From Roseomonas fluvialis (GTDB lineage Bacteria; Pseudomonadota; Alphaproteobacteria; Acetobacterales; Acetobacteraceae): a stretch of DNA of 64,000 nt. Both the position numbers and the translations under genes were made by a program. The stretch lies in assembly GCF_022846615.1 (NCBI RefSeq), contig NZ_AP025637.1, positions 4,675,001 through 4,739,000 of the forward strand, given 5' to 3'. A model generated the notes under the pieces. It did not search any database and was not told the DNA's origin. It worked only from the letters and a program-made list of their open reading frames with translations. Each line of letters starts with the position of its first letter. Position 1 is the first letter of the stretch. Positions 1 through 9,976 of this stretch are shown here, in pieces.

Positions 1-1301
1 GGCGTGTCACGGTGCTCGGCTTCGACATGCCCGGGCACATGGTGGCGCTGTCCTTCGGCTATGCCGCGGCGGGTTCGGTGGTGGCCTTCCTGCTGGGCCG
101 TCCGCTGGTGCGCGCGACCGACCTGCGGCAGACGCGGGAGGCCGACTTCCGCTTCGGCCTGGTGCGTGCGCGCGAGACCGCGGAGCCCATCGCTCTCGCC
201 CGCGGGGAAGCGCGCGAACGCAGCCGCATCGCCACGCTCTTCGACGGCATCCGCCCGGCCTGGGCGGCGCAGACGCAGGGGCTGTCGCGGCTGACCGGAT
301 TCTCCGCCGGCTACCTCACCCTGGCGCCGGTCTTCCCGATCCTGGTGACGACGCCGCGCTACATGGCGGGCACCATCACGCTGGGCGGCGTCATGCAGAT
401 CGCGCAGGCCTTCCAGCAGGTGACGGCGGCGCTCTCCTGGCCGGTCGACAACCTGCAGCGCATCGCGGAATGGCGCGCCTCGGTGGAACGCGTCCTATCG
501 CTCGAGGAAGCGGTGCAGGTGGTCAGGGCAGAGGCCGCGCGCGCCGGGCCGGACGCGATCATGCTCGACCGCAGCGCGGGCCGCGGGCTCGGCGCACGGG
601 ACTTGTGCGTCGCCGCGCCGGACGGGACGGCGCTGCTGTCCGACATCACGCTGCACGTCGCACCTGGCGAGCGCGTGCTGGTGGACGGCGACCCTGAGGC
701 TGCGCAGGCGCTGTTCCGTGTGCTCGCAGGCATCTGGCCCTGGGGGCGCGGCGTGGTCGACCTGCCGCCCGATGCGGATGTCACGACCATCGGAGAAAAG
801 CCGCACCTGCCCGAGGGCCCGCTGCACGATGCGCTGATCTTTCCCGAGGCAGCCGCCGGGTTCCCCGCCGATCTCGCGGCCGCGGCGCTCGAGGCCGTCG
901 GGCTCGATGCACTCGTGCCCCGGCTCGCGGAGTCGGCCGATTGGGACGGCGCGCTCGGAAGCGTGGAGTTGCAGCGCCTGGCCATCGCGCGCGTGCTGCT
1001 GCACCGGCCGCGCTGGATCCTGCTGGGCGACAGCACCACCGCGCTCGAACCGACGGAAGCCGACCGCATGGTCGACCTGATCGCCACCGCCCTGCCGGAA
1101 TCCGCTCTGCTGGTGCTCGGCCGTCACCCCGGCGCCGCCGAGCGCTTCACGCGCCGGCTGACGCTGCGCCGGTTGCCGGGCGGCGACGTACTGCTGCACG
1201 AGATCCACGCGCGCCGCCAGGCGGCCACCCAGCCCCGGCGCCGCCCGCTGCCGCTGGTGGATTGGCTGCGCCGCGGCTACGAGCACCGCGACATGGGCTG
1301 A
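1..1301 (+). CDS. SbmA/YddA-like ABC transporter, fused membrane and ATPase domains, 5' partial with a degenerate ATPase
   Basis: The reading frame is already open at base 3, so the N-terminus lies outside the window; about 432 residues are visible. The first half holds membrane helices typical of the SbmA/BacA-like family (YddA-type, cofactor or peptide transport). The second half is a nucleotide-binding domain, recognisable from the run AGIWPWGRG after the Walker A position and from QRLAIARVLLHRP. The catalytic motifs are abnormal: Walker A reads GDPEAAQAL with no lysine, the Q-loop position reads GEKPHLP, the signature reads LGSVELQR, Walker B reads ILLGDSTTALEP instead of a D-E pair, and the switch histidine region reads LGRHPG. 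The family call is good, but ATP hydrolysis by this subunit is doubtful. It ends directly against the stop codon of the convergent dehydrogenase gene. Confidence 0.8.
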   Translation, partial: RVTVLGFDMPGHMVALSFGYAAAGSVVAFLLGRPLVRATDLRQTREADFRFGLVRARETAEPIALARGEARERSRIATLFDGIRPAWAAQTQGLSRLTGFSAGYLTLAPVFPILVTTPRYMAGTITLGGVMQIAQAFQQVTAALSWPVDNLQRIAEWRASVERVLSLEEAVQVVRAEAARAGPDAIMLDRSAGRGLGARDLCVAAPDGTALLSDITLHVAPGERVLVDGDPEAAQALFRVLAGIWPWGRGVVDLPPDADVTTIGEKPHLPEGPLHDALIFPEAAAGFPADLAAAALEAVGLDALVPRLAESADWDGALGSVELQRLAIARVLLHRPRWILLGDSTTALEPTEADRMVDLIATALPESALLVLGRHPGAAERFTRRLTLRRLPGGDVLLHEIHARRQAATQPRRRPLPLVDWLRRGYEHRDMG

Positions 1302-2393
1302 TCAGGGCGGGCTTTTCACACCGAGCCGCGTCGCGGTCGCCAGGATGTTCGACCAGGTTTCGTCGGGCAGCGGAACGCCGCCCGCGGTGCGCTCGGCGCG
1401 GCGCTGCTGTTCGGGTTCGCCGGGCAGCAGCACCGGCGCGGCAGGGTCCGCCGGGCGACAGGCCGCGATCCAATCGGCATAGGCGAGGCCCATGCGTTCG
1501 AATTCGGCCTGCGTGCCGAAGTGGCGCGGCGAGAGGAAGACCGAGAGCATACCGTTGGCGATGCGCCCGCGTCCGCTGACCGGCCCCGAGGTGCCGCCGG
1601 CGGTGAGGCAGCCGGCCAGCATCTCGCACATGAAGGCGAGGCCCGAGCCCTTGTGCTCGCCGAAGGCGCGGATCGCGCCCTGCCCGTTCGCCGGGTTGCG
1701 CGGCCCGACCGCGTCGTAGGCCCCATAGAGCGTGTGTGGGTCGGTCGAGAGCTGCCCATCGGGTTCGATCAGCGCGCCTTCCGGCAGCTTCTTGCCGCCG
1801 CTGGATGCGACCAGCACCTTGCCCTCGGCCACCAGCGACGTCGCGAAATCCAGCACCAGAGGACGACCCGGCAGCGGCACGCCGATCGCGATGGGGTTGG
1901 TGGAGAAACGCCGTTCCACGCCGCCGAAGGGGGCGACCAACACGCTGCCCGCGACGTTGACGAAATGCATGGAGATCAGCCCCGCGGCAATCGCCTGTTC
2001 CGCGTAGTCACCGACGCGTCCGATATGCCCGGCGTTGCGCAGCGCGGTGACCGACACGCCATGCTGCTGCGCGCGCGCGATGCCGAGTGCGACGGCCTGC
2101 GGTGCGACGGTCTGTCCGAAGCCCCACTTGCCGTCGACCAGCGCAAAGGCGCCGCCATCGGTGACGACCTCCGCCGTCTGGCCCTTCACGACGTACCCAG
2201 CCTCGAGCCATTCGACGTAGCGCGGCACGCGCACGACGCCGTGGCTGTCGTGCCCGGACAGGTTGGCCCCCACCAAGTGCGTGGCGATGCGGTTCGATTC
2301 CGCCCCGTCGCAGCCCGCTGCAAGGAACACGTCGCGCACCAGCCCGGTGAGCGCATCGACAGGAATGTGGTGCATGTGCATCGGCAGTTTCAC
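1302..2393 (-). CDS. Ldh-family NAD(P)-dependent dehydrogenase (malate/L-lactate/ureidoglycolate type)
   Basis: This 363-residue protein belongs to the malate/L-lactate dehydrogenase family (type-2, YlbC/AllD-like), which oxidises 2-hydroxyacids with NAD(P). The N-terminal segment GHDSHGVVRVPRY carries the family's catalytic histidine region. The nucleotide-binding middle (NAGHIGRVGDYAEQA) and the FSTNPIAIGVP stretch are also characteristic, and the length is normal. The start used is GTG at 2393, preceded by AAGGTCA; an ATG four codons downstream is the alternative. It lies beyond the terminator of the upstream importer operon, so it is probably a separate transcript. Its substrate cannot be told from sequence. 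Confidence 0.85.
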   Translation of the reverse strand: MKLPMHMHHIPVDALTGLVRDVFLAAGCDGAESNRIATHLVGANLSGHDSHGVVRVPRYVEWLEAGYVVKGQTAEVVTDGGAFALVDGKWGFGQTVAPQAVALGIARAQQHGVSVTALRNAGHIGRVGDYAEQAIAAGLISMHFVNVAGSVLVAPFGGVERRFSTNPIAIGVPLPGRPLVLDFATSLVAEGKVLVASSGGKKLPEGALIEPDGQLSTDPHTLYGAYDAVGPRNPANGQGAIRAFGEHKGSGLAFMCEMLAGCLTAGGTSGPVSGRGRIANGMLSVFLSPRHFGTQAEFERMGLAYADWIAACRPADPAAPVLLPGEPEQQRRAERTAGGVPLPDETWSNILATATRLGVKSPP

Positions 2394-2423
2394 TGACCTT
2401 GGCAGTCAGTTCCCAGGTTTCAG

Positions 2424-2459
2424 AAAAAGGAGGGGGTTCGGGGGAGTTCCCTCCCCCGA
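2424..2459 (-). terminator. Rho-independent terminator of the importer/SDR operon
   Basis: On the minus strand a 9-bp GC-rich stem (2438-2446 with 2451-2459, loop of four) lies just past the SDR stop codon. Five T follow at 2428-2424, nine bases after the stem. It separates the ABC importer operon from the Ldh gene. Confidence 0.65.
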
Positions 2460-2466
2460 CCTTGCC

Positions 2467-3225
2467 CTACATCGCCGCGATCTTTCTCGCCTGCGGCGCC
2501 AGCAGTCGCATGTAGGTGGGCGTCACCAGCATCTCGGTGATGTTGGCGCGTGGCGGCATGGTGACGACGAACAGCGCCATGGCGGCGATGTCCTCGGGCT
2601 GCAGCAGGCGCTCGATATCCTCGGCCGGCACGGGTTCGGGGCGGTTCTTGAGGATGTCGGTCGCCACCTCGCCCGGGCAGATGCAGCAGGATCGGATGTC
2701 GTGGATCCCGTTCTCCTGGTTGATCGCCTGGCTGAGGGCGACGAAGCCGTGCTTCGCCGCGGTATAGCCCGGCCCCGACAGGAACGAGATGTTCTTGCCC
2801 GCCATGGAGGCGACCTGGATCAGGTGCCCGCCGCCGCGCTTGCGCATGCCCGGCAGGACGGCGACCGAGGTCATGAACGGCGCGGTGAGATTGCCATCCA
2901 CCAGCGTGCGGATCGACTCGGGCGTGAGCTGGTGCAGGTAGCGCTTCGGCAGGTTCGCCCCGGCATTGTTCACCAGGATGTCGGGCCCGCCGATGGAGGA
3001 TTCCACCTTCGCGAGGGCAGCGGCGACCTGCGTCTCGTTCGTGAGGTCCGCCGGCACGACCACGGCAGCGCCCCCGATCATCGCCGCCGTTTCCTCGAGC
3101 GGTGCGGCGCGTCGGCCGGTCAGGGCGACCTTCGCCCCTTCCTGCGCGAACAGGATGGCAATGGCGCGGCCGATGCCGCTGCCCGCGCCGGTGACCCAGG
3201 CGGACTTACCCTCGAGGCGCTTCAT
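2467..3225 (-). CDS. SDR-family NAD(P)-dependent oxidoreductase
   Basis: This is a classical short-chain dehydrogenase of 252 residues. The glycine-rich nucleotide motif TGAGSGIG is near residue 12, followed by the structural NNAG motif and the catalytic YTAAK (Tyr-x3-Lys) with an upstream Ser. It is the last gene of the carbohydrate importer operon and starts right after the ATPase gene (stop and start are adjacent). This suggests it oxidises or reduces the imported sugar or polyol, which is inference from position. The C-terminus is followed by a strong terminator. Confidence 0.9.
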   Translation of the reverse strand: MKRLEGKSAWVTGAGSGIGRAIAILFAQEGAKVALTGRRAAPLEETAAMIGGAAVVVPADLTNETQVAAALAKVESSIGGPDILVNNAGANLPKRYLHQLTPESIRTLVDGNLTAPFMTSVAVLPGMRKRGGGHLIQVASMAGKNISFLSGPGYTAAKHGFVALSQAINQENGIHDIRSCCICPGEVATDILKNRPEPVPAEDIERLLQPEDIAAMALFVVTMPPRANITEMLVTPTYMRLLAPQARKIAAM

Positions 3226-4326
<1,101 letters not shown>

Positions 4327-4426
4327 GGAGTGTCCCTATGTTTGAGCCGGCCGATTCACGTCTCCGCGCCATCCTGCGCTCCGACGATCGGACGGCTGTC
4401 AGCCCGTCGCGCGCTTGCGCGCGCCA

Positions 4427-5326
4427 CTACCCCTTTGTCGCGCCGGCGGTCAGCCCGGCGATGTAGTAGTCCATCAGGAAGGCATAGACGACCACCGGCG
4501 GCAGTGCCGCCAGCAGCGCGCCGGCCATCAGTTGCCCCCAGGCGAAGGTGTCGCCGCGGATCAGCTGGCTGACCACGCCGATCGTCATCGGCATCTCGGA
4601 TGGCGACGTGATGAAGGCCGTCGGATACACAAAGGCCGCCCAGGAGACGGTGAAGGCGAAGATGGTCGCCGCGATGATCCCCGGCAGCGCCACCGGGATG
4701 AAGATGCGCGTGAGCATCTGCATCCAGTTGGCCCCGTCGATCAGCGCCGCCTCGTCCAGTTCCTTCGGGATCGACGCGAAGTAGCCGATCATGATCCAGG
4801 TGCAGAAGGGCACCGTCAGCGTCGGGTAGACCAGCACCAGCCCCCAGGCATTGTCGAGCAGCCCGAGCCCGCCCACGATCTGGTACAGCGGGATGAACAG
4901 CAGCGTGTCCGGCACCAGGTAGGTCAGGAACACGCCGGTCGCCAGGAACTGGCTGCCCCAGAAGCGCATCCGCCCCAGCGCGAAGGCCGCCAGCACCGAT
5001 ATCACCATCGAGATGGCGACCACCGCGATCGTGACCTTCACGCTGTTGTAGAAGAAACCGCGGAACATGGGGTTGTTGATCAGCGCCCAGTAGTTCTCGA
5101 AGGTCGGCGCGTTCACCCACCACGGGTTGCCCGACAGGTCGGCGATCTCGGCGCTGGTCTTGATGCTGGTCAGCAGCATGTAGAAGGGCGGTGCGAGCAT
5201 GATGATCGCGGCGATCACCAGCGAGATGTACGCGCTCCAGAGCGCCCACCGCCGTTCGGCGCGCAGGCTGCCCGCCTTGTGGAAGATGCCGCGCGGATGC
5301 GCCTGCGGTGCCATGCTGGCAGACAT
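4427..5326 (-). CDS. Carbohydrate ABC importer permease, MalG/UgpE type
   Basis: This 299-residue inner-membrane permease has about six hydrophobic helices. It carries the cytoplasmic EAA loop (ELDEAALIDGANW), which docks onto the ATPase. The ATG at 5326 overlaps the stop of the preceding permease by one base (TGATG), which fixes the start and indicates translational coupling. An N-terminal extension of about 25 residues precedes the first helix, as is common in the family. The substrate is not determined; the neighbouring ATPase and family-1 binding protein suggest a sugar, polyol or glycerol-phosphate. Confidence 0.92.
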   Translation of the reverse strand: MSASMAPQAHPRGIFHKAGSLRAERRWALWSAYISLVIAAIIMLAPPFYMLLTSIKTSAEIADLSGNPWWVNAPTFENYWALINNPMFRGFFYNSVKVTIAVVAISMVISVLAAFALGRMRFWGSQFLATGVFLTYLVPDTLLFIPLYQIVGGLGLLDNAWGLVLVYPTLTVPFCTWIMIGYFASIPKELDEAALIDGANWMQMLTRIFIPVALPGIIAATIFAFTVSWAAFVYPTAFITSPSEMPMTIGVVSQLIRGDTFAWGQLMAGALLAALPPVVVYAFLMDYYIAGLTAGATKG

Positions 5327-6258
5327 CACGCTTCCTCCCGGTTCCGCTTGTTGATGCCGCGCAGCACGAAGAAGGCGATCACGCCCAGGATCGGGAACAT
5401 GAACAGGCTGACCGCCGCCCCGCGCGGGATGTTGCCGGCCAGGATGCCGACCTGGAACGCATAGGATGCGAAGACATGCGTGAGGTCGCGCGGCCCGCCA
5501 TTGGTCAGCACGCGGACGATGTCGTAGTTGGCGAAGGTCACGATCAGGCTGAACAGCACGGTGATCGAGATGATGTTGCGCATCATCGGCAGCGTGATGT
5601 AGCGCAGCCGCTGCCAGGACGTCGCACCATCGATCGCCGCGGCCTCGTACAACGCCTCGGGCACCGACTTCAGCGCCGCCAGGTACATGATCATGAAGAA
5701 CGGCGCGCCGTACCAAACGTTCACGATGATGACGCTGATGCGCGCCCACCAGGGCTCACCCAGCCAGGGCACCGAGGGCACCGCGAAGATGTTCAGTAGC
5801 CAGTTGATCGACGAATAGGACGGGTCGAACATCCACCACCAGCCGAGCGTCGACAGCGCGGGCGGGATGACCCAAGGCACCAGCAGCATGCCACGCCACT
5901 TGCGCTGCCCCTTGGTGGGGATGTGGTGCAGCATGTGCGCGAGCCAGAAGCCGATCAGCGCCTTCAGGATCACCGCGGTGACCGCGAAGAACACCGACTG
6001 GAAGATCACCATCCGGAAGCTGTCGGATTCGAGCAGGATCTCGAAATTCGTCAGCCCGATGAATTCCGTCATCCGGCGGTTCAGCGTGGACAAGTAGATC
6101 GCGTAGCCAGCCGGCCAGGCGACCAGGCCACCGATCACCAGGATCAGCGGCAACGTCATCACGAACGCAACGGTCGAGCGCCGCCGCGCGAAACGCCGCA
6201 GCGCCGAGCCGCCCATGGGCGCGGCCGCGCCCTGCATCACCAAACTGCCATCCGCCAT
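5326..6258 (-). CDS. Carbohydrate ABC importer permease, MalF/UgpA type
   Basis: This 310-residue inner-membrane permease is the first of the pair. Hydrophobic helices start near residue 30, and an EAA loop (EALYEAAAIDGATSWQ) lies about two thirds along. The frame is open further upstream, but ATG at 6258 (MADGSLVMQG) gives the usual family length; the upstream part is arginine- and proline-rich and lies across a strong hairpin. It is co-transcribed with the upstream binding-protein gene through a 97-bp gap. Confidence 0.9.
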   Translation of the reverse strand: MADGSLVMQGAAAPMGGSALRRFARRRSTVAFVMTLPLILVIGGLVAWPAGYAIYLSTLNRRMTEFIGLTNFEILLESDSFRMVIFQSVFFAVTAVILKALIGFWLAHMLHHIPTKGQRKWRGMLLVPWVIPPALSTLGWWWMFDPSYSSINWLLNIFAVPSVPWLGEPWWARISVIIVNVWYGAPFFMIMYLAALKSVPEALYEAAAIDGATSWQRLRYITLPMMRNIISITVLFSLIVTFANYDIVRVLTNGGPRDLTHVFASYAFQVGILAGNIPRGAAVSLFMFPILGVIAFFVLRGINKRNREEA

Positions 6259-6326
6259 TGCGTTCGTCCCCGGGAAGGCGTCTGCCGGCACCGGGCGGCG
6301 AGGGTTTGCCCCGCCGCCCCGCCGCC

Positions 6327-6346
6327 GCGCGCCGGACCCGGCGCGC
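6327..6346 (-). other. Intercistronic hairpin between binding protein and permease genes
   Basis: Bases 6327-6335 pair with 6338-6346 in a perfect GC-rich inverted repeat without a T-run. It sits just after the binding-protein stop and before the permease start. Such hairpins often protect the upstream message so that the binding protein outnumbers the permease; here that role is inferred from position. Confidence 0.5.
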
Positions 6347-6355
6347 GGGCGCGGT

Positions 6356-7717
6356 TCAGCCGCCGCGGCGCATGTTGGTGATCTCGCGCTCGAGCCAGCC
6401 GAGCGCGGTCTCCATGTTCTCGCCACCCTGGGCGATGCGCGCGATCACCTGGGTGTTGAGCGCGCGGATGTACATCTGCTGCGCCAGTTCCGGAGGCGCC
6501 GGGGAGAAGGCGATGGAGTAGGTCGCCTGCTGGTGCGCCTTCAGCGGATAGTTGAAGATCGTGCCGACCGGCGGCCCTTCGCGTTCCCACACCGGGAAGT
6601 CCGACATGCTCAGGAAGGGCGGGATATCGTAGCCCTGCGACATGGTCGAGCAGAGTTCCGCGCTCTCGCGCTCCGAGATGAATTCCAGGAACGCCTTGGC
6701 GGCGGTCTTGTTGCGCCCGAACGCCCAGATGCCCGTGATGTAGGGCAGGTAGGCCAGGTAGCGGCCGCGCGGGCCGGCCGGCATCGGAACGGTCCAGCAA
6801 TTCTCCGCCACCTGCGGCGCATCGCGCTTCGCCACCGCCCAGGCCGAGGGCGGGTTGAAGATCAGCGCCGAGCGCCCCGAGATCAGCGCGCGGTTGTTCG
6901 ACGCATCGTCCCACGCCCAGACATCGTTGGGCAGGAAGCGCGACAGGCGCACCGCGTAGTCGATCGCCTGGCGCAGTTCCTGGTTGCCGCGGATCGTTGG
7001 GTTGCCGCGTTCGTCGGTGATGCGCGCGCCGTAGGAGATGAACAGCGCGCCCACCCAGTCGACCGCGTCGGTGAACTGGCCCATCGGCAGGCCAAAGGGA
7101 ACACCGGCGCGGTGGCAGGCCTCGGCGGCGCGCAGGAAGGTGTCCCAGGTCCACTGGTCGGCGGTCGGCCCGCGCTCGTTGCGGGCGGGCCACATGGCGC
7201 GGATGTCGATGCCCGCATGCTGCTGCAGCAGGTCGAAGCGCACGCAGGCCGGCTTGGTCTGGGTGCCGGCCGTGGCCGGCACGCCGCGCCAGGCGCCCTC
7301 GCGCTTGCCCAGGAACTCGGCGACCGGGTTGACCGCGCCGTACTTCGCGACAAGGCGCCCCATCACGTCGTCGCAGGGTTCCAGCTGGCTGGCATAGGTG
7401 CCCGGATCCCACGGCAGCAGGCTGATGCCGTCATGCCCGCTGCGCGACTGCGCCTGCGCGGCGATGGTCAGCTGCAGCTGGTTGCCGGTTGTGTTGATGA
7501 AGTCGAGCGTCATGTTGACGCGGTTGCGCTCGCCCCAGCGCTGCGCGAGCTGCTGCAGCGCGCCATTGGCACCCGGAACCCAGTGATCCCAGAAGGCGAA
7601 GCGCAGGCTACCCGCGGTTCCCTGCGCATGCACCATGGGCGCGCCGAGCGCGCCTGCCGCAACCACACCCGCCCCGCTGCGCATCGCGCCGCGCCGGGTG
7701 ATCCCGTTATTGGACAT
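6356..7717 (-). CDS. Extracellular solute-binding protein (family 1) of the carbohydrate importer
   Basis: This 453-residue periplasmic receptor leads the importer operon. The N-terminus ITRRGAMRSG followed by an alanine-rich hydrophobic stretch ending VHAQG looks like a Tat-type signal peptide with cleavage near residue 32. The mature part has family-1 features (aromatic-rich ligand cleft, FAFWDHWVPG near the start, a conserved GRSALIFNPPSAW region). Order and strand tie it to the two permeases and the MalK-type ATPase. The gene is divergent from the D-amino-acid dehydrogenase gene, and the 160-bp gap holds a nested dyad. Ligand unknown. Confidence 0.88.
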   Translation of the reverse strand: MSNNGITRRGAMRSGAGVVAAGALGAPMVHAQGTAGSLRFAFWDHWVPGANGALQQLAQRWGERNRVNMTLDFINTTGNQLQLTIAAQAQSRSGHDGISLLPWDPGTYASQLEPCDDVMGRLVAKYGAVNPVAEFLGKREGAWRGVPATAGTQTKPACVRFDLLQQHAGIDIRAMWPARNERGPTADQWTWDTFLRAAEACHRAGVPFGLPMGQFTDAVDWVGALFISYGARITDERGNPTIRGNQELRQAIDYAVRLSRFLPNDVWAWDDASNNRALISGRSALIFNPPSAWAVAKRDAPQVAENCWTVPMPAGPRGRYLAYLPYITGIWAFGRNKTAAKAFLEFISERESAELCSTMSQGYDIPPFLSMSDFPVWEREGPPVGTIFNYPLKAHQQATYSIAFSPAPPELAQQMYIRALNTQVIARIAQGGENMETALGWLEREITNMRRGG

Positions 7718-7795
7718 CGCTTTCCCTTCCGTTCTCTCCCCGGGGACAGGCTTCGCCGACGAGCCCGCTTCTCGGATGGGGCAAGGTTAGGCAGG

Positions 7796-7853
7796 GTGAA
7801 ACGCGCATGGCAACAGGCTTACGATCCATAAGCGGCCGTCTTGTCGGTTTCAC
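7796..7853. promoter_or_regulatory. Nested dyad in the divergent promoter region
   Basis: Two inverted repeats share one centre near 7825: an outer pair GTGAAAC (7796-7802) with GTTTCAC (7847-7853), and an inner pair GCTTA (7817-7821) with TAAGC (7829-7833). They lie between the divergent binding-protein and oxidoreductase genes, the expected place for a shared operator. No regulator gene is adjacent. Confidence 0.4.
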
Positions 7854-7877
7854 GCCGGCGGCGCAGGCTCGCGCGCC

Positions 7878-8999
7878 ATGGACACCCACGCCTTCGACGC
7901 CCTCGTGATCGGCGCCGGGATCGCCGGCGCAACGGCTGCCGCGCATCTCTCCGTCACCCGCCGTGTCGCGCTGCTGGAAGCCGAGGAGAGCGCCGGCTAC
8001 CACGCCACAGGGCGCTCGGCCGCCATCTGGATCCGCAACTACGGCAGCCCGGATGCGCGCATCTTCACGGCCGCGTCGCGCGCCTTCTTCGAATCGCCGC
8101 CGCCAGGCTTCGCCGATGCGCCGCTGATGCGCCCGCGCCCCGTGGTGCATCTCGCGCCGGCCGACCAAGTGCACCACCTGCGCGCCATGATCGCCGAGGG
8201 CGACGACATGCGCGAAATCCCCGTGGCCGAGGTCCAGGCCATGGTCCCCGCGCTGCGCCCCGGCTACGCCGCCATGGCCGCGATCGAATCCGACTGCTTC
8301 GACATCGATGTCGCCGCGATGCACCAGGGCTTCCTGCGCCAGGCGCGCGCCGCCGGCGGCACGCTGGCGCTGCGCGCGCGCGCCGGGCGCATCTGGCACC
8401 AGGCTGGCACCTGGCACGCCGAAACCAGCGCCGGCGCCGTCTTCACCGCCCCCGTCATCATCAACGCCGCCGGCGCCTGGGGCGACGAGGTCGCGCGCAT
8501 CGCCGGGCTCGATCCCATCGGCCTGCAGCCCAAGCGCCGCACCGCCTGCATCATCGACCCGGGCGAGCACGACTGCGCCGACTGGCCGCTGCTCGGCGAT
8601 GCCGACCACGGCTGGTACGTGCGCGCCGAGGCCCGCCGCAAGCTGATGGTCAGCCCCGCCGACGAGACCGACTCCGCCCCCTGCGACGCACAGCCCGACG
8701 AATACGACGTGGCCGTCGCGATCGACCGCATGCAGCAGGCGCTGGACATCCCCGTGGCGCGCATCGAACACCGCTGGGCCGGCCTGCGCAGCTTCACGCC
8801 CGACCGTGGCCTAGCTGTCGGCGAAGGGACCGAGCGCGGCTTCTTCTGGATGGTCGGCCAGGGCGGCTACGGGATGCAGACCGCACCTGCGGCGGGCATG
8901 CTGCTTGCCGCGCTGGTCGACGGGCGCGACCCCGGCGCGCTCGCCGCCGCGGTGCCGCTGTGTGACCCGCTCCGCTTCGCCCGCAAGGCCGCCGCATGA
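7878..8999 (+). CDS. FAD-dependent D-amino-acid (D-arginine-like) dehydrogenase
   Basis: This 373-residue DAO-family flavoprotein has the FAD motif VIGAGIAGATAAAHL near residue 10. Segments such as GYHATGRSAA, GLQPKRRTA, HRWAGLRSFTPD and GQGGYGMQT closely resemble Pseudomonas D-arginine dehydrogenase (DauA), so oxidation of D-amino acids to 2-oxo acids is the likely reaction. It overlaps the downstream PLP dehydratase gene (ATGA), so the two are probably translated together. Substrate specificity is inferred from remembered family similarity and not proven. Confidence 0.82.
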   Translation: MDTHAFDALVIGAGIAGATAAAHLSVTRRVALLEAEESAGYHATGRSAAIWIRNYGSPDARIFTAASRAFFESPPPGFADAPLMRPRPVVHLAPADQVHHLRAMIAEGDDMREIPVAEVQAMVPALRPGYAAMAAIESDCFDIDVAAMHQGFLRQARAAGGTLALRARAGRIWHQAGTWHAETSAGAVFTAPVIINAAGAWGDEVARIAGLDPIGLQPKRRTACIIDPGEHDCADWPLLGDADHGWYVRAEARRKLMVSPADETDSAPCDAQPDEYDVAVAIDRMQQALDIPVARIEHRWAGLRSFTPDRGLAVGEGTERGFFWMVGQGGYGMQTAPAAGMLLAALVDGRDPGALAAAVPLCDPLRFARKAAA

Positions 9000-9976
9000 C
9001 CGACACCCTTCCGACCTTCGACGATGTCCGCGCCGCCGCCGAACGGCTCTCCGGGCGCATCGTGCAAACGCCGCTGCTGCGCCATCGCCTGCTGGACGAG
9101 ATCGCCGGCGCCACCGTCCTGGTGAAGCCCGAACCCCTGCAACGCACCGGGTCCTTCAAGTTGCGCGGGGCCACCAATGCCGCGCTGCTGCTCGATGCCG
9201 AGGCGCGGCGCGGTGGCATCGTGACGCATTCCTCTGGCAATCATGGCCAGGCCTGCGCCGCCGCGGCGCACATGCTCGGCATGAAGGCGACCATTGCCAT
9301 GCCGACCGACGCGCCCGCGATCAAGGTCGCCGCCACGCGGCGCTGGGGGGCGGAGATCGTCCCCTACGACCGCCACGGCGTCGATCGCGACGCGTTGGCC
9401 GCAAGCCTTGCAGCGGAGCGCGGCGCGACCGTCATCCCGCCCTTCGACCACCCGCATGTCATTGCCGGCCAGGGCACCGTGGCGCTGGAACTGATCGAGG
9501 ATGCCGGCGCGCTCGGCCTGGTGCCGGATGCCGTCGCGGTCTGCACCGGCGGCGGCGGGCTGATCGCCGGCTGCGTGCTGGCGCTCGAGGCACTCGCGCC
9601 AAAGGCCGAGGTCTGGGCTGTCGAGCCCGAGGGCTGGGACGACACGAAGCGGTCGCTGGAAGCCGGCCGCCGCCTGCCCAACAGCGTCACCGGCAGCCCG
9701 CTTTGCGACGCGCTGCTGGCCAAGCAACCCGGCGCGCTGACCTTCGCCATCAACCACCGCCACCTGGCCGGCGGCGTGGTGGTGACGGAAGCCGAGGTGC
9801 TGCGCGCCATGCGCTTCGCCTTCGAACACCTCAAGATCGTGGTGGAACCCGGCGGGGCAGTGGCGCTTGCGGCGGTGCTGGCCGGTCGCGTCGCCGCACG
9901 CGGCGGCGTGATCGGCGTGGTGGTCAGCGGCGGTAATGTCGACCCGGGGGTCTTCGCCCGCGCGCTGGCGGCCTGA
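8996..9976 (+). CDS. PLP-dependent threonine/serine dehydratase
   Basis: This 326-residue fold-type II PLP enzyme forms the cofactor Schiff base on the lysine of RTGSFKLRGA near residue 55. The phosphate-binding SSGNHGQA loop and the CTGGGGLIAG glycine loop are present. It matches catabolic threonine/serine dehydratases, which release ammonia and a 2-oxo acid, and it lacks the C-terminal ACT domain of biosynthetic IlvA. Coupling to the upstream D-amino-acid dehydrogenase suggests a small amino-acid catabolic operon. Serine racemase is the main alternative, since it shares the fold and length. Confidence 0.85.
   Translation: MTDTLPTFDDVRAAAERLSGRIVQTPLLRHRLLDEIAGATVLVKPEPLQRTGSFKLRGATNAALLLDAEARRGGIVTHSSGNHGQACAAAAHMLGMKATIAMPTDAPAIKVAATRRWGAEIVPYDRHGVDRDALAASLAAERGATVIPPFDHPHVIAGQGTVALELIEDAGALGLVPDAVAVCTGGGGLIAGCVLALEALAPKAEVWAVEPEGWDDTKRSLEAGRRLPNSVTGSPLCDALLAKQPGALTFAINHRHLAGGVVVTEAEVLRAMRFAFEHLKIVVEPGGAVALAAVLAGRVAARGGVIGVVVSGGNVDPGVFARALAA

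Noticed and set aside
7718..7795. Sigma-70 promoter for the importer operon
   Set aside because: No hexamer pair with acceptable spacing stood out on the minus strand, so only the dyad next to it is reported.
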